This document shows, piece by piece, positions 10,753 to 21,000 of a DNA stretch of 64,000 bases. The DNA lies in the NCBI GenBank assembly GCA_001600415.1, contig BCJX01000008.1, positions 619,679-683,678 on the forward strand, read 5' to 3'. The notes under the pieces were generated by a model. It saw only the letters and a program-made list of their open reading frames with translations. It was not told where the DNA came from and made no database searches. How positions within the stretch are numbered: position 1 is the first letter of the stretch; every line of letters begins with the position of its first letter. This stretch comes from Pascua guehoae. Taxonomy: Eukaryota; Basidiomycota; Tremellomycetes; Trichosporonales; Trichosporonaceae. Made by a program: the position numbers and the translations under genes.

Positions 10753-11859
10753 TTAGAAGCGGAGCTTGGTGAAGAACCAGCGGTTGTTGCCCTTGGCGTA
10801 ACGCTCCTCGAAGGCCTTCTTGATGGCCTTCTTGGACTCCTCGCGCTGGGTAGGCTCCTTGAACGTGTCGTTCGTGACCGAGCCCTTGAGCTGGTCAAGC
10901 TCGAGGACGTAGCGGGTGGGGAGGAGGTGCGAGTAGTTGACAACCTTGATGAAGGGCTTGACCTTGCTACGCTTGGCAACCTTCTTCTTGCCCATCGACT
11001 TGGTCACCTTCAGGGGGTAACTGGGTGGGTTAGTTGGGATTTCGAGTATTCCGGACGGCAGCGTTGCGAGGCGGTGCCAGACGCAAACAAAAGGGCGGAG
11101 AGAGCAAAAGAGGAGGGCAAGGAGGCCGGTGCGATGGGCGAGAGCGGGTGGGCGAGAGGAACAATGTCTCCTGTTGAGAATCCTTCCCCCCTCTCCCCTT
11201 CGACCGCGCTGCGACCCCGTCTCCTCTTCGTCGACTTCAAGCCCTCGCCCCCTCATTCCCCTCATCTCTCGCCACCCAGACCTCGCAATCGCTGCCACAT
11301 CCGCGTCGAAATCCAGAATACCTACCGCTCGATACCGGCAACAATGGCGTGGGGGTAAGGACGCTCCTTGGTGCCCTCGTCACGCTGCTGGATGACAACG
11401 ACCTTCTTGCCAGCCTGACGTCCGGAGAGGACGACAGCGACTTTGCCGGGCTTGATCTTGATTACGTCAGCACGCTCTTCGATGATGAGAATGAGTCCAA
11501 GAGGAGTCGAAGGGCCTCGACGATGGTCCGGGGTGGGTGGAGATGAACTTGTCGGACAATGGCCAAACAAAACGACAAGAGACGACAACGACACAGCGCG
11601 AACGACCACAGTCATTACGACAGCGTCCGCCGCAGCTCATCGACGTGTCTCGTTCGTTGCCATCGTCTCTCCGTCGCTCGCTCGTCGCTCGGCCATCTTT
11701 CAGAAATGACCCAAGTCAAATCCTGCACCCAACCGTGCGCCCGCGCCCAATCTCGTCCCCAACCCTTTCCATCCGCCAAAGGCCGTCCGGTTCGTGTCCG
11801 TTGCGCTCGTAGCAATCTCGGTTCGTCGTCTGTGGTCATCTACTCACGATCTTGACCAT
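10753..11859 (-). CDS. RPL27: 60S ribosomal protein eL27 (L27)
   Basis: Three exons (11859-11848, 11456-11326, 11020-10753) give 136 residues, exactly the family length. Exon 1 is only 12 bases (MVKI), followed by a 391-base intron; intron 2 is 305 bases. The protein begins [20 protein letters not shown] (KOW-type fold) and ends [11 protein letters not shown], hallmarks of eL27 of the large ribosomal subunit. The acceptors follow CTGAC and CTAAC branch motifs. Relatively long introns at the front of a ribosomal protein gene are common in fungi and can influence expression or host snoRNAs. I looked for C/D boxes in intron 1 and found none convincing. Confidence 0.95.
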
Positions 11860-12742
11860 CTTTGTTGTCGTCGGTGGTTATTTTTGATGGACGAGAGAGA
11901 ACGGTGGTGGCGCGACTAGGGCTGCTTGGGCGACCGCCAGAGGGGCCAGGTTGCGACCTGCCAACACGAGCCTGCCAACTGCCAACGGGAGCAAAATTCA
12001 GCGGAACCAAATTCCCGGCACCCAGCTACTTGGAAAGGGGAGATCGGCTGGTCCAAGTCTCTCCTAACGCCGATGCATCATAACACCGACAATTTCGAAA
12101 ATTGCAATTTCACAAGTCACGCACAATGCACGTGTGATCGGCATCCATCGATCAGGGACGCTTCATGACATGACAACAGAAGGTCCAAAACAAAGAGCAG
12201 TGAGTAGGAGTATCTCCACCCTTCCTCCATTTTATCCTCCCCCACGGCAAAGTGGAATCGATGCCAAACAAGATACATTGAAAGTATGTACCGAGGGCAT
12301 CAGACCGACCCCGCCTGTATACTGCCCACTAACTAATGGATAACTGTTGTCTCAAGCCACTAAACACAGGATAGGTGGTTGCTCACTTGGGGACTGGCGC
12401 TTCGCCCTTTTCTTCCCAGAGCCTACATCTGTTGCTTATCAAGGGTAATAACCCAAGGTCGACCAGCGCGTTGACTGAGGCAAGTAACCACGCGCTTGAA
12501 GCCACTTTACCCCATGCCGTGCAGTGGCGATGGCCTCAATCGAGGAGGTTGAGGTATCATCGGGGTAGAGCGGTTAGTCGAGCCTGAACTGTCGTCGCCG
12601 CAATTATTGGATTGAGGTCGGTGCTCCGCTCTTGGATGACTTGGTCTCTGATCAATTGATCTTATCCTTGACCAACGAGCTCCGTGTCCGGCGTTTCCTT
12701 CAGCATACCCACCCACGACAGACTCCAGAAGGTCAGTATTGG
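11860..12742. other. Intergenic, nothing recognised
   Basis: This stretch lies between the eL27 start and the stop codon of the orphan gene at 12743. It should include the eL27 promoter (immediately above 11859). No open frame, tRNA or repeat stands out. Confidence 0.5.
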
Positions 12743-14052
12743 TCAGTTGGGTTGACTATCCCGGCATAGTTGAATGCGTGCTCCGCCGAGGATCACAGAT
12801 GAGAGCTGAGCCCGAATAAGGGAATACATAGGTTTCCGCAGCCAAAATCTCCGCAGCCAAAGTTTCCACAACCAACGTCTCCGCGGCCAAAATCTCCACA
12901 CCCATCCAAGGTCGCTCTGGGAGATTGAGCCCATTGAGCAGACGTTCATTTTTGACTCGTCGAACTGATTGATGTTCGTCGGCCACGGTGTGCTCCACCC
13001 CGACGTGAAGGGGAGGCCGTGGATGACATGGGCAACCATGGTCGGCTGTAGGACCCTCGAAAATGAGAAGTCCATGGTGAGACCTAACAGCTGGTCCCGG
13101 TGCCCGAACCGAACGTAGTGGAGGCAGAACATCCAGAGTACGGTGAGGACCGTAACGTTGGGCGAGGAGGTCCGCCCATGGTCGCACGATTTGCTGCGCA
13201 CGATGCAGGTCGCCACAAAAACAAGCACGTCCAGGGTTGACGCCGACGGGTCAAACCACAAGGTGGGTGTACCCTCGTCATTCCAAAGGATCGGGCTTGT
13301 TCTGAGGCAAGTCAGTAGGGTTGCAAAGCATGATCGGAAGTGTCACTTACTCGATCAGCGGAAGGAGGAGGAGGAAAGGTTGGAGGTGGACGAGGGCCTC
13401 CGTGGCGGCTCGGACGGCAGCCGCAGGCCGCCCGTAGCTGCGGATCGCATCCCCGATGCTGGGGAGGGAGGATGCAGGCCGAGCTGGCGCAAAATAAATC
13501 ATATTCGCAGCACGATCTCCAAAGGCGGACTCGATTATGTCAACTTTGTCAATGACAGCGTTGAGCTCCGCCGTGGTGAGCCCTTTCTTGGTCTGGGCCG
13601 CCAGGTAGGCGAGTTGCACGTCGGACAGAGCTGCGATGAGCCGTGAGAGGAGACTCAGGTCGGCCTCCGAGATGGTGCCGGCCTGGTTGGCAATCACGGC
13701 CATGATCGTCCAGTCGAGGATGAGGCCGTAGCCGTGTGCTTTGCCGCAGTTGTACCTGAGCGCTACAATTTCGCACTGACTGACGAGGTGGACGGGTTTT
13801 GGCGATGGCGTGCCATTGGGCAGCCTGAAACACTGGTGTTTCAAATCGACACTGGCCCGAGTGCAAGACACCCGAGAGGTCATGTTGTACAGCGTTTGGA
13901 GACGCGGTGCCGGTACGTCGGCATTCACCAATTTTTGCGGTCAATCGGTCGATGTAAATGGAGAGGGCAGAAGTGCGGTCAACTTGCGCGAGAATCTGGC
14001 GCGAGTCGTCGAAGGGCGAGTTTGTGGTGCCCACTGTCGTAATCACCGCCAT
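12743..14052 (-). CDS. Orphan protein, multi-exon, possible hydrophobic C-terminal half
   Basis: I do not recognise this protein. A clear exon ends at 13351 with LQPFLLLLPLIE and splices through a 49-base intron (13302-13350, CTGAC branch, CCTCAG acceptor) into TSPILWNDEGTPTLWFDPSA. It then reads to a stop at 12743, passing a hydrophobic stretch (DVLVFVATCIV, LTVLWMFCLHYV). The upstream part contains MAVIANQAGTISEADLSLL and LTTAELNAVIDKVDIIESAF. The most likely start is the ATG at 14052 (MAVITTVGTTNSPFDDSRQI). At least one intron between about 13920 and 13790 is needed to join frames; I could not fix its boundaries. A coding-like phrase continues just above 14052, so an extra 5' exon may exist or have been lost to the minisatellite at 14213. 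A degraded piece of this gene recurs at 14822-14900. Confidence 0.45.
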
Positions 14053-14212
14053 GCCTGGCTTGACAGGCAGATTCTTGGCCTACTGTTAGCATGGTCAGAT
14101 GAAAAATTATACACTTGTCATCTGGGAATGGGATACGTACGAAAGGAACATTGGCCAAGTGGAAGAATGAACAAAGCCAACATCAGCCAATAACCGAGAA
14201 TTTATGGACCAT

Positions 14213-14398
14213 GAAGGAAGGAAGGAAGGAAGGAAGGAAGGAAGGCAAGCGAAGAACGGAAGGAAGGCGAGCAGGGAAGGAAGGCGAGCAGGGAAGGAAG
14301 GCGAGCAGGGAAGGAAGGCGAGCAGGGAGGGAAGGCGAGAAAGGAAGGAAGGCGAGAAAGGAGGGCGAGAAAGGAAGGAAGGCCAGAAAGGAAGGGGG
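14213..14398 (+). repeat. GAAGG-based minisatellite
   Basis: The tract starts as pure GGAA repeats, then becomes alternating GGAAGGAAGGCGAGCAG units. It is purine-only for long stretches. It sits just upstream of the start of the orphan gene on the minus strand and may mark the point where the copy was truncated or rearranged. Confidence 0.85.
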
Positions 14399-14612
14399 GG
14401 GATCACACCATTAAGCCCTGTGCTCTGTTTACAAATACCTTTGGAGGCACCTCGATACTGCGGAGGACGCTAACCCGACCGATTCGCTTCGTTCCAATGC
14501 CTAGGTTGGGTGTATTTTTATCACAACGGAAGGGAGGAAGTGCAGCGGAAGGTCTAGATATAAGCTCCCAACCAATGTGATCTAATATATGTTCAAGCTA
14601 GCCAATAATTAT

Positions 14613-14826
14613 CTCGAGTCCGCCATGGGCGTCACATTTTGATCTGTCATGGAGAATACTTCGACAGCGTGACAGTGTTCTATTCTGATAAGATACCAGA
14701 GTGGTTAACTATGGGGGATAGTTGGCGCAGGAAATCCAAACTGGTGTAGGCACCTGTGAGCAAATGATGAAAGACAATTATCTGGGTTTGTGCAGTGGGA
14801 TGACTATTGTGGTGTGCTAATGATGC
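14613..14826 (+). repeat. Direct repeat, left copy (pairs with 16182-16640)
   Basis: Two blocks, 14613-14693 and 14699-14826, match 16182-16264 and 16508-16640 in the same order and orientation at roughly 75-80 percent by eye. Shared words include CGAGTCC, CATGGGC, GTGTTCTATT, AAATCCAAAC, GTAGGCACC and AATTATCTGGGTTTGTG. In the right copy the blocks are separated by about 240 extra bases. The two copies flank a 1.4-kb segment with a small open frame. Confidence 0.6.
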
Positions 14827-14900
14827 TGGGGAGGGAGGATGCAGATGGAGCTGGCTCAAACTCCACATCGTATTCGCAGCACGATCTCCAATGGCGGACT
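14822..14900 (-). pseudogene. Degraded fragment of the orphan gene at 12743-14052
   Basis: This 79-base stretch matches 13455-13533 inside the orphan gene (shared GATGCTGGGGAGGGAGGATG and CGCAGCACGATCTCCAA). Translated on the minus strand it gives GDRAAN as in the intact gene, then loses the frame. It directly abuts the left direct repeat, so it appears to have been duplicated along with it. Confidence 0.65.
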
Positions 14901-15078
14901 TCCCTCGCTTTACGAGTCGGTAATGCCTTTGGCGCGTTAACGTCTTGAACGACTTCAAGCCCATGGTTATCTCTCTGTGGCATACGTCACAGTGCCACCC
15001 ATAGAACCCTTGTACTTCAGTATTCGAACCCCCATTGAAGTCATAGATCCATACTCATACCAGATAATTCGATGAAGG

Positions 15079-15090
15079 TATATATAAGTA
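15079..15090 (+). promoter_or_regulatory. TATA box
   Basis: The sequence TATATATAAG lies about 170 bases upstream of the ATG at 15257, the best core-promoter match in this repeat island. It suggests the following frame is transcribed. Confidence 0.4.
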
Positions 15091-15256
15091 GCCTCGCCCT
15101 ATAGATACCCTTCAGCGAATGTATAGTCTAATCTCTCACACCTAGCACTTCGCCACTACACTGCTCGATACTCGGACGAACGACGATCCTGCCACTCCAC
15201 TGTGACACTCTCTTCGGCAACCGTACCGACCCATTTTCATTTCTCGCCGTCTGGTT

Positions 15257-15805
15257 ATGAATCCTACCGGCTTAATGGCGTGGCGACCCGCGAGGCAAAA
15301 TACCTTCAACCGGACGCCATTGATCTCCTCGACACTGTTTGGCTCGAGACGGACGGTATTGCTGCCCTTGTCGAGGAATGTCCAATGTACAATCAAGAGC
15401 AGTTCGACGCTCTCGACACCCTTTGCCGATCGTTGCCTCTGTCGCCCATCAACATTCCATCCAAGTGGGCCACATGGCGCGACCACCCCCACAAAGCTAC
15501 TCGCTCAAGTCCAGAGGCCACGAAAGAAGCCCAAGACGAAGGTGCTCGGTATGCAGGTCAACCGTACCCGAGCGATGTACACCGACTCGACCCCAGACAA
15601 CCCCGCGCCCGCCCCCCTGCATGACGTTCAAGTGCCGATTCACACCACAACCTGGGCTCGGAACTGGACGAAGCGTAAAAGGGAGGAAGAAGGGCCCAAC
15701 CTCACACCCACCCAGAAGCGGCGCAACGACCTCGTCGAGCAGCGGAGGGCCCAGGAGGACGAGGCGCATCGCAAGAAGGCGGATTCAGCAGCACCCGACC
15801 ACTGA
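15257..15805 (+). CDS. Small basic ORF of unknown function between direct repeats
   Basis: An ATG-initiated frame of 182 codons ends HRKKADSAAPDH. The C-terminal half is rich in basic and charged residues (RPRKKPKTK and WTKRKREEEG could act as nuclear localisation signals). The N-terminal half of this frame is unconvincing. A different frame over 15202-15540 reads more like protein (DAIDLLDTVWLETDGIAALV, QFDALDTLCRSLPLSPI). The true product may therefore start in that frame and join the basic tail through a short intron or a frameshift near 15480-15530. I do not recognise the family. It may be a host orphan, or the remnant of a protein carried by the repeat-flanked element. Confidence 0.3.
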   Translation: MNPTGLMAWRPARQNTFNRTPLISSTLFGSRRTVLLPLSRNVQCTIKSSSTLSTPFADRCLCRPSTFHPSGPHGATTPTKLLAQVQRPRKKPKTKVLGMQVNRTRAMYTDSTPDNPAPAPLHDVQVPIHTTTWARNWTKRKREEEGPNLTPTQKRRNDLVEQRRAQEDEAHRKKADSAAPDH

Positions 15806-15889
15806 GGTTCGTCTACGTAGGGAAACGCATCGTTACAAAACTCCCAGAACACACGCAACTCACGACACGACACAACCCACCACTGAACA

Positions 15890-16004
15890 TGTTGAAATAG
15901 AGACAGCCTTGTAGCGACGCGGCGGCGACGCCGCCGCCGCCCCCTTTTGAGGGACGACCGCCGTATCTAGTTCGTCATGTTACTACTCTATTCTTTAGTT
16001 TCTA
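15890..16004 (+). repeat. Composite of repeated words and a GC palindrome
   Basis: 15890-15925 repeats 7114-7151 and 15946-16004 repeats the minus strand of 7639-7690. They lie head to tail here, around a GGCGGCGACGCCGCC palindrome, but about 480 bases apart and inverted at 7.1-7.7 kb. That fits a repeat family that has been rearranged at one site. Confidence 0.6.
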
Positions 16005-16181
16005 CAACAGAACAACTGGACCCGCTCGGAGGACTCTAAGTAACATGGACCGAAGGGGGATTTCAGAATGTGCCTGTAGCCCATGATAGATGTATGTACA
16101 TAGAACCCTATGCAGGTGTGGCTGGATTCTCTGAGCCAGTCGCAGGCCACAGGTGTGACTGGAGACGGACCAGTCGCATTG

Positions 16182-16640
16182 TCGAGTCCACCATGGGCAT
16201 CATATTGTGAGCTGTTGTTGGAGAATAATTTGACGGTGTGGGAGTGTTCTATTATAAGGTAATGAAACCGATCCGTGCAAAAGAAAAAGACAAAGAATTT
16301 GCACGGCGCTAGAGAACTTCAGCACAGCCCGGCCAAGTCATCTCAGCAGGTATTCTCCCCCCCCCCCCCCTCCCTGGACCACACACACACACTAAAACAC
16401 ACACAATCCTTCCTGTCTCCTCCCCCCCGCCCAGTAGCCGGCCATGTAGAGACCATGCAGCTTCCACATGGTTTATCTCGAGCATCTTCGCTTTATATAA
16501 TAGATAGAGTGGTCCAACACACGGTGGAGAGCTGGTGCCGCAAATCCAAACCTGTGTAGGCACCCGCAAGCAATGTAGTAGAGAAATTATCTGGGTTTGT
16601 GTGATTGGATGACAACTGTGGTGTGTGTAATATTAAGGCT
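16182..16640 (+). repeat. Direct repeat, right copy, with about 240 bases inserted
   Basis: This copy matches 14613-14826. Between its two halves lie 16265-16507, which include a C run (16357-16370) and CA-rich microsatellite sequence absent from the left copy. Confidence 0.6.
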
Positions 16641-16789
16641 GTCACTCGGGTAATTGGGCTAGATTGCTCCCAGGCAATACCTAGGAGGGCCGCTGATCCG
16701 AGTGTGAGGATATCCAATGCTGATAATTTTTCCCTTTAAATTCCCCCGAATTACCACTTTCCACACTCTGATAGATATCTATAGGCGCA

Positions 16790-16856
16790 ATCGGGAAGTA
16801 TTGAGATTGCCACCTTGAACTCGGTCGCACGCGATGTTGAGCATGAACACTCTCTC
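16790..16856 (+). repeat. Truncated left terminus of the inverted-repeat family
   Basis: TTGAGATTGCCACCTTGAAC followed by TCGGTCGCACGCGATGTTGA matches the sub-terminal part of the family consensus but lacks the outer CAGGTGCGTCC. Confidence 0.5.
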
Positions 16857-16878
16857 GACCAAATGTCTGTAGGCTGGA

Positions 16879-17093
16879 CAGGTGCGTCCCGAAAGTTCGT
16901 GAGACTGCCACTCTGAGCTCACGTATACTGTAATCGATGCTGCCCATCGATACTGCCCAGCTCAATCCAATGGCACGGCAAGTAGTCGCACTTTCGTTTC
17001 CTGCTTGTTGTGGACTGCATTTCCTGCGTGCAACCCTCTAAGTGCGCCGTGCGCGGGTCCAGACATAATATGGCTACTCTCCGTACGCACCTG
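16879..17093. mobile_element. Inverted-repeat element (MITE-like), copy 2
   Basis: The left end CAGGTGCGTCCCGAAAGTT continues TGAGACTGCCACTCTGAGC; the right end is CCGTACGCACCTG. The outer 18 or so bases pair; the inner repeat is lost on the right. TA follows the right end (17094-17095), but the left flank is GA, so the target duplication has decayed or the left boundary has shifted. It lies 140 bases from the tRNA-Lys gene. Confidence 0.5.
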
Positions 17094-17232
17094 TACAGTG
17101 CTCGTGACCTGGTATGTCTGTGGTCACCCTGTGTGCCGAGCACTCTGGGTTAAAACCTCTCCTTTGCACGCCGCTGGAAATACTAGGGGTGTGTGACAGA
17201 GGGTGAGCAGCTGTCAGCCAGAGTGCGCGGTT

Positions 17233-17323
17233 GCCCGTTTATATCAGTCGGTAGATAGTTTGACTCTTACTACCACGCGTGTAAGCAATCAAAATGCCAT
17301 GGGTTCGAGCCCCATAATGGGCT
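17233..17323 (+). tRNA. tRNA-Lys(CTT), intron 17270-17287
   Basis: All arms fold. The acceptor GCCCGTT pairs with AATGGGC, the D arm has TATC...GATA with a CGGTA loop, the anticodon stem is TTTGA/TCAAA and the T arm is ATGGG-TTCGAGC-CCCAT. The anticodon is CTT. An 18-base intron sits after position 37, and its GTAAG can pair with the anticodon CTTAC, as is usual in nuclear pre-tRNAs. A CTTTT Pol III stop follows. Confidence 0.9.
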
Positions 17324-18024
17324 TCTCTTTTGGTTCCTATCGCCACAGGCCGTGGGTGTTTCTGGACACCGAAAACCCCTTACATGCAATAAAACACAGC
17401 AATAAAATATAGCCTTCGGACACTGTAGACAGTTCGTTCAGCTGAAATACGCAATACGGCGCCACCTAAAGCAGTTGAGGTTCGGTAGTGGATATCTGAG
17501 CTGAACCATTCACGTGAGCGCCGCAGCGTAAGCTAGCGTGCCTTGATTTGTTCCAGATAGGCCTGCATTCTCACGTGGCGGGCCGCGGTTCCGCCGTACG
17601 GTATGCGGGGCATCCACAGGGTACCCAGGGTACTTTGACAGGGACGAGCATCATGGGGTCTGCACAGTGACGTGCATCCCCCAGCCAGGCCCCCACCGTA
17701 CCGTACCCCGGCGTGCGTGCGTGCAACCACTTGGCGCATCCTCCATACCATACCGTATCGTACCTGCCTGCGTCGAGTGCGTCGCCTCGTGTCGCCATCG
17801 AGCACCATTCATTCCGCGACAAACAACACCCCACCACTTCCACTCCACAACATACACCACAACGACGACACACGACATACGCCCCTCGCTAGTTGTCGTC
17901 TGTTGTCTATCCAACCCCTTCGCTACCCAGGCCCGACCACTCCACCCACGCCCTCACCCGCGCCTCGACCCCGGGACCCGACCGGCGCCGACGCTATCTC
18001 TTATCTCACCTCGCGTCCACCGTC
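17324..18024. other. ATG13 upstream region
   Basis: No gene is supported between tRNA-Lys and ATG13. The distal part ends the tRNA transcript. The proximal part is pyrimidine- and CAC-rich and probably holds the ATG13 promoter and leader. A frame continuous with ATG13 is open upstream of 18038 but has no convincing start of its own. Confidence 0.5.
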
Positions 18025-18036
18025 ATGCCCCACTAA
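18025..18036 (+). promoter_or_regulatory. Three-codon uORF (Met-Pro-His-stop) ahead of ATG13
   Basis: ATGCCCCACTAA is followed by one base and then the ATG of ATG13 at 18038. Ribosomes starting here would end next to the main start. Such an arrangement could allow termination-reinitiation or reduce translation. Whether it lies in the mature leader depends on the transcription start. Confidence 0.45.
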
Positions 18037-18037
18037 G

Positions 18038-21000
18038 ATGTCGACCCCAAGCCGCGCACCGCGCGCCGGCGGTACGCCGTCTGCCTACCCCGGTGGTGCG
18101 TACCCCGGTGTGGGCACACACACACCCTCGGCGTCGACGTCGGGTGGGCCAGGAGCTGGACTGGGAGCGGGACTTGGAACTGGGCTCGGACACGACCTTG
18201 TGTCATCGTCCGCGAGCAGCTCGCAGATGGGGCTCGGGACCGCGCCGTCGCGCGCCGACCAGATTGTCTACCGCTTCTACCTCAAGACCGTGGGCGTGCT
18301 TGTCGACGCGCGGATGACGCACTTTGGCGCGCAGAAGGGCGAGCACAAGAAGGACCGATGGGTGAGTGTGTGGCGACGGTGGGCGACGTCTGGCACACTG
18401 GTGGCGTGCGTCGCGTTGTCTGCTGCAGACTGGACGTATGGCCGGGATCTCAGCTGGACGCCAGTACTAGGGGGTTCCTTGTGGCGAAGACATCGCAGAT
18501 GGACGCCAGTACTCGACTGTGGCGAGTCGAGAAGACAGTGGCGTCGATAAGCTCGATAAGGGCGGCGGTGACCTCAACTGCCGAAGCAGTCTTCCTCCAG
18601 TGTTACTGATGCGAGACATGGCCGCGCACTCCCCACGCTGACCTCAGTTCAACCTCACAATCCCCGACACCGAAGTCCACAAGGCTGACCTCCACATCTA
18701 CCGCTCCGTGTCGCTCTTCCCACCTCTCGACACCGCGCCCGTCGGCGACGGCGCGTCGCTCGCGACCATCCCCCCGCTGTTGATTGCCTTTATCCTCGAC
18801 ACCAACGACATTCCCGCGGGCCAGACGCTCATGTGGCACCGCGGCGGAGCGCGGGTTGCCCTCGACCCTGCCTTGGCTCGGCCGGCGGGGCCGGGGAGTA
18901 GACGTCCCGGAATCGTGCTTGAGCGGTGGACGTTTCGAGTGACGTGAGTCGTGGTGTGGGTTCGTTGGGGTGGGGCCGAGTTTCTGGGCGAGTGGTAGAT
19001 GCGAGGGGCGACTCTGGAGAGCTGGAGGGGAGGGTGGTTCGTTGTTGTCGGCCGCTGAGGTCGTGTAGGGTGAAGGGGATCTGTCTCAGAGGTCACTCCA
19101 GTGGCGAACCGCAGAGGGCCTCGTGACGAGATGCTGTCTCTGGGGTGGTGGGGCATTCAAGTGACCTGAACGACGGGGCGAATGTGCGAGAGGTCCACTG
19201 TGGGGAGGGGTTGGGTAGGAACGCAACGGTGGATGCGAAGCTTCACCTGTGGTGAAGGGAAGCATTGGAGACGAAGAGAAGACAGCTTCTGTCGTAGCCA
19301 GAGAGAGGTCTCGGACGAGGCTACCGGAGGCATGTGAGCAGAGAGCTCGCGTGACTTGCAGTGAAACGGTGGTCGCCGGCATCGGCCCGAAGCGAGGAGA
19401 GTGTTCAATCGCCACAAGGGGGTATCACCATACCTCTCCCCATGACCACAGCTAATCCCCAGCGACCCCGCGCCCGTGGTAGGCTCTGAAATGGCTCCCC
19501 CGACAGCCTACCGCCTCGGCATCATCCACTTTCGCGCACTATACGCCTTCATTCGACTGTTGCCCGCCTACCGCCTGTTCCGGCGCTTGCGGCGGCAAAA
19601 CACTGGCCTGCGGATGGGCATCAAGCTCTGGGGTCCCGAGGGATTCCCAAACTCGGCGACGGGGCTGAGCGAGGCGTGGAGCGTGATGGAGCGCGACCTG
19701 GTCGGTATTGATGTTCCGCTCGAGCGCATGGTGCCGGGCGCCACCAAAGATGGTGCACCTGCCGCAGCCGAGACGTCGTTGGCAGCCGTCGAAAGCTACG
19801 ACTTTGCGCCGCTTGAATTGTTTGGAAACACATACGAACTTGGGGTCGTGTACCGTCCCCAAGTGGATTTCGAGGTGGAAGACAAGGAGAGCGTACTGTC
19901 CGAGCGGTTTGTGGACATGGACGAGGACTGGTTTACACCCACTGTCGCGCGACGGCGACTCGAGAGCGCCAGCGGTGCGTCGGCGTCAGCAACACCAGGC
20001 CCATCGTCCAATACGTCACGCACACCGTCACGTGCGGGAATCGTACCGTCGTCGTCGCCACGCCAGCCTAGCTCGCTGCGGTACGGGAGCACGCCGAGCC
20101 AGCCTAGCTCGCTCGGAGCGGCCAAGTGGGGACGGCTCGCCGAGGGTCTCCCTTTTGCCGTCGGCAGCAGCATGGACCAGCAGTCATCGGCGTCGCCAGT
20201 CGGTGGTGGCAGCGGAAGCCCAGCTGGCTTGACGGGCCCTATCCCTTACCGCCGTTTATCAGCACATTCTCTGCAGCCGTTCCGTTCCATCTCGGCGTCG
20301 CCATCAACCTCGATCCTGCGGCAGGCAGGGACGCCGACGCCCGGCACACCGCCGCCGCTCTCTGCCGCTGCGCGGGCGATACCGGGCATTGCGTCATCAG
20401 CGGGACGTACGTCTTCCTTCCTCTCCGCGTCTGGCCGCAGCTTTACGCATGCGCAGATGGCAATGTACGGCGCGAGCGCATCGCCGCCCGTCACTGGACC
20501 CCTGGGCGGGCTCGGTGCGTCGCCACCCGCCCCACCGTTTGCGCAGCCATACACGCCGTCCCCGTCCTCGCTTAGTTTCAGCAAGCAGGCCGTCTCCCGC
20601 CCCATGACGTACTCGACGAGCTCGCCGTTTGTCGCGTCGTCACTCGACCGCGAGCGCGATGCAGCCTCGCACTCGCACTCTCCCCACTCGCCCGGTATCG
20701 GTCCAAAGCGGTTACCGTCGAGTCTGTCCAACCGCCGGCTGGGCGGGAGCCCCGAGCTCGGTGCCGGTGTGCCTGTGGGTGCATACGCGCTTGCGCGGCG
20801 GAGCAGCCAACGCGAGAGTGGACTGCGGCACAGCATCGACGAGCCCAACCCCCCCGCCCTACAAGAGGCTCCGGACAAGGACGACGTGCATGCCTTTCTG
20901 CGCGCGCTCGACAGCTGGACTCCGCCGCCGAGCCTCGCCCCCGCGCACTCTACGGCACGCTCGTCGTCGGGCCCAAGCGGTCCCTCGGCGCTCGGCTCCA

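Noticed and set aside
11457..11847. Possible C/D snoRNA in the first intron of eL27
   Set aside because: Isolated GATGA and CTGA words exist, but no properly spaced box pair with a terminal stem.
14213..14398. CRISPR-like array
   Set aside because: It is a simple purine minisatellite without unique spacers, in a eukaryotic context.
4827..17100. Centromere or subtelomere interpretation of the repeat islands
   Set aside because: Repeats are short, low-copy and interrupted by ordinary genes; no telomeric TTAGGG-type array or long retroelement block.
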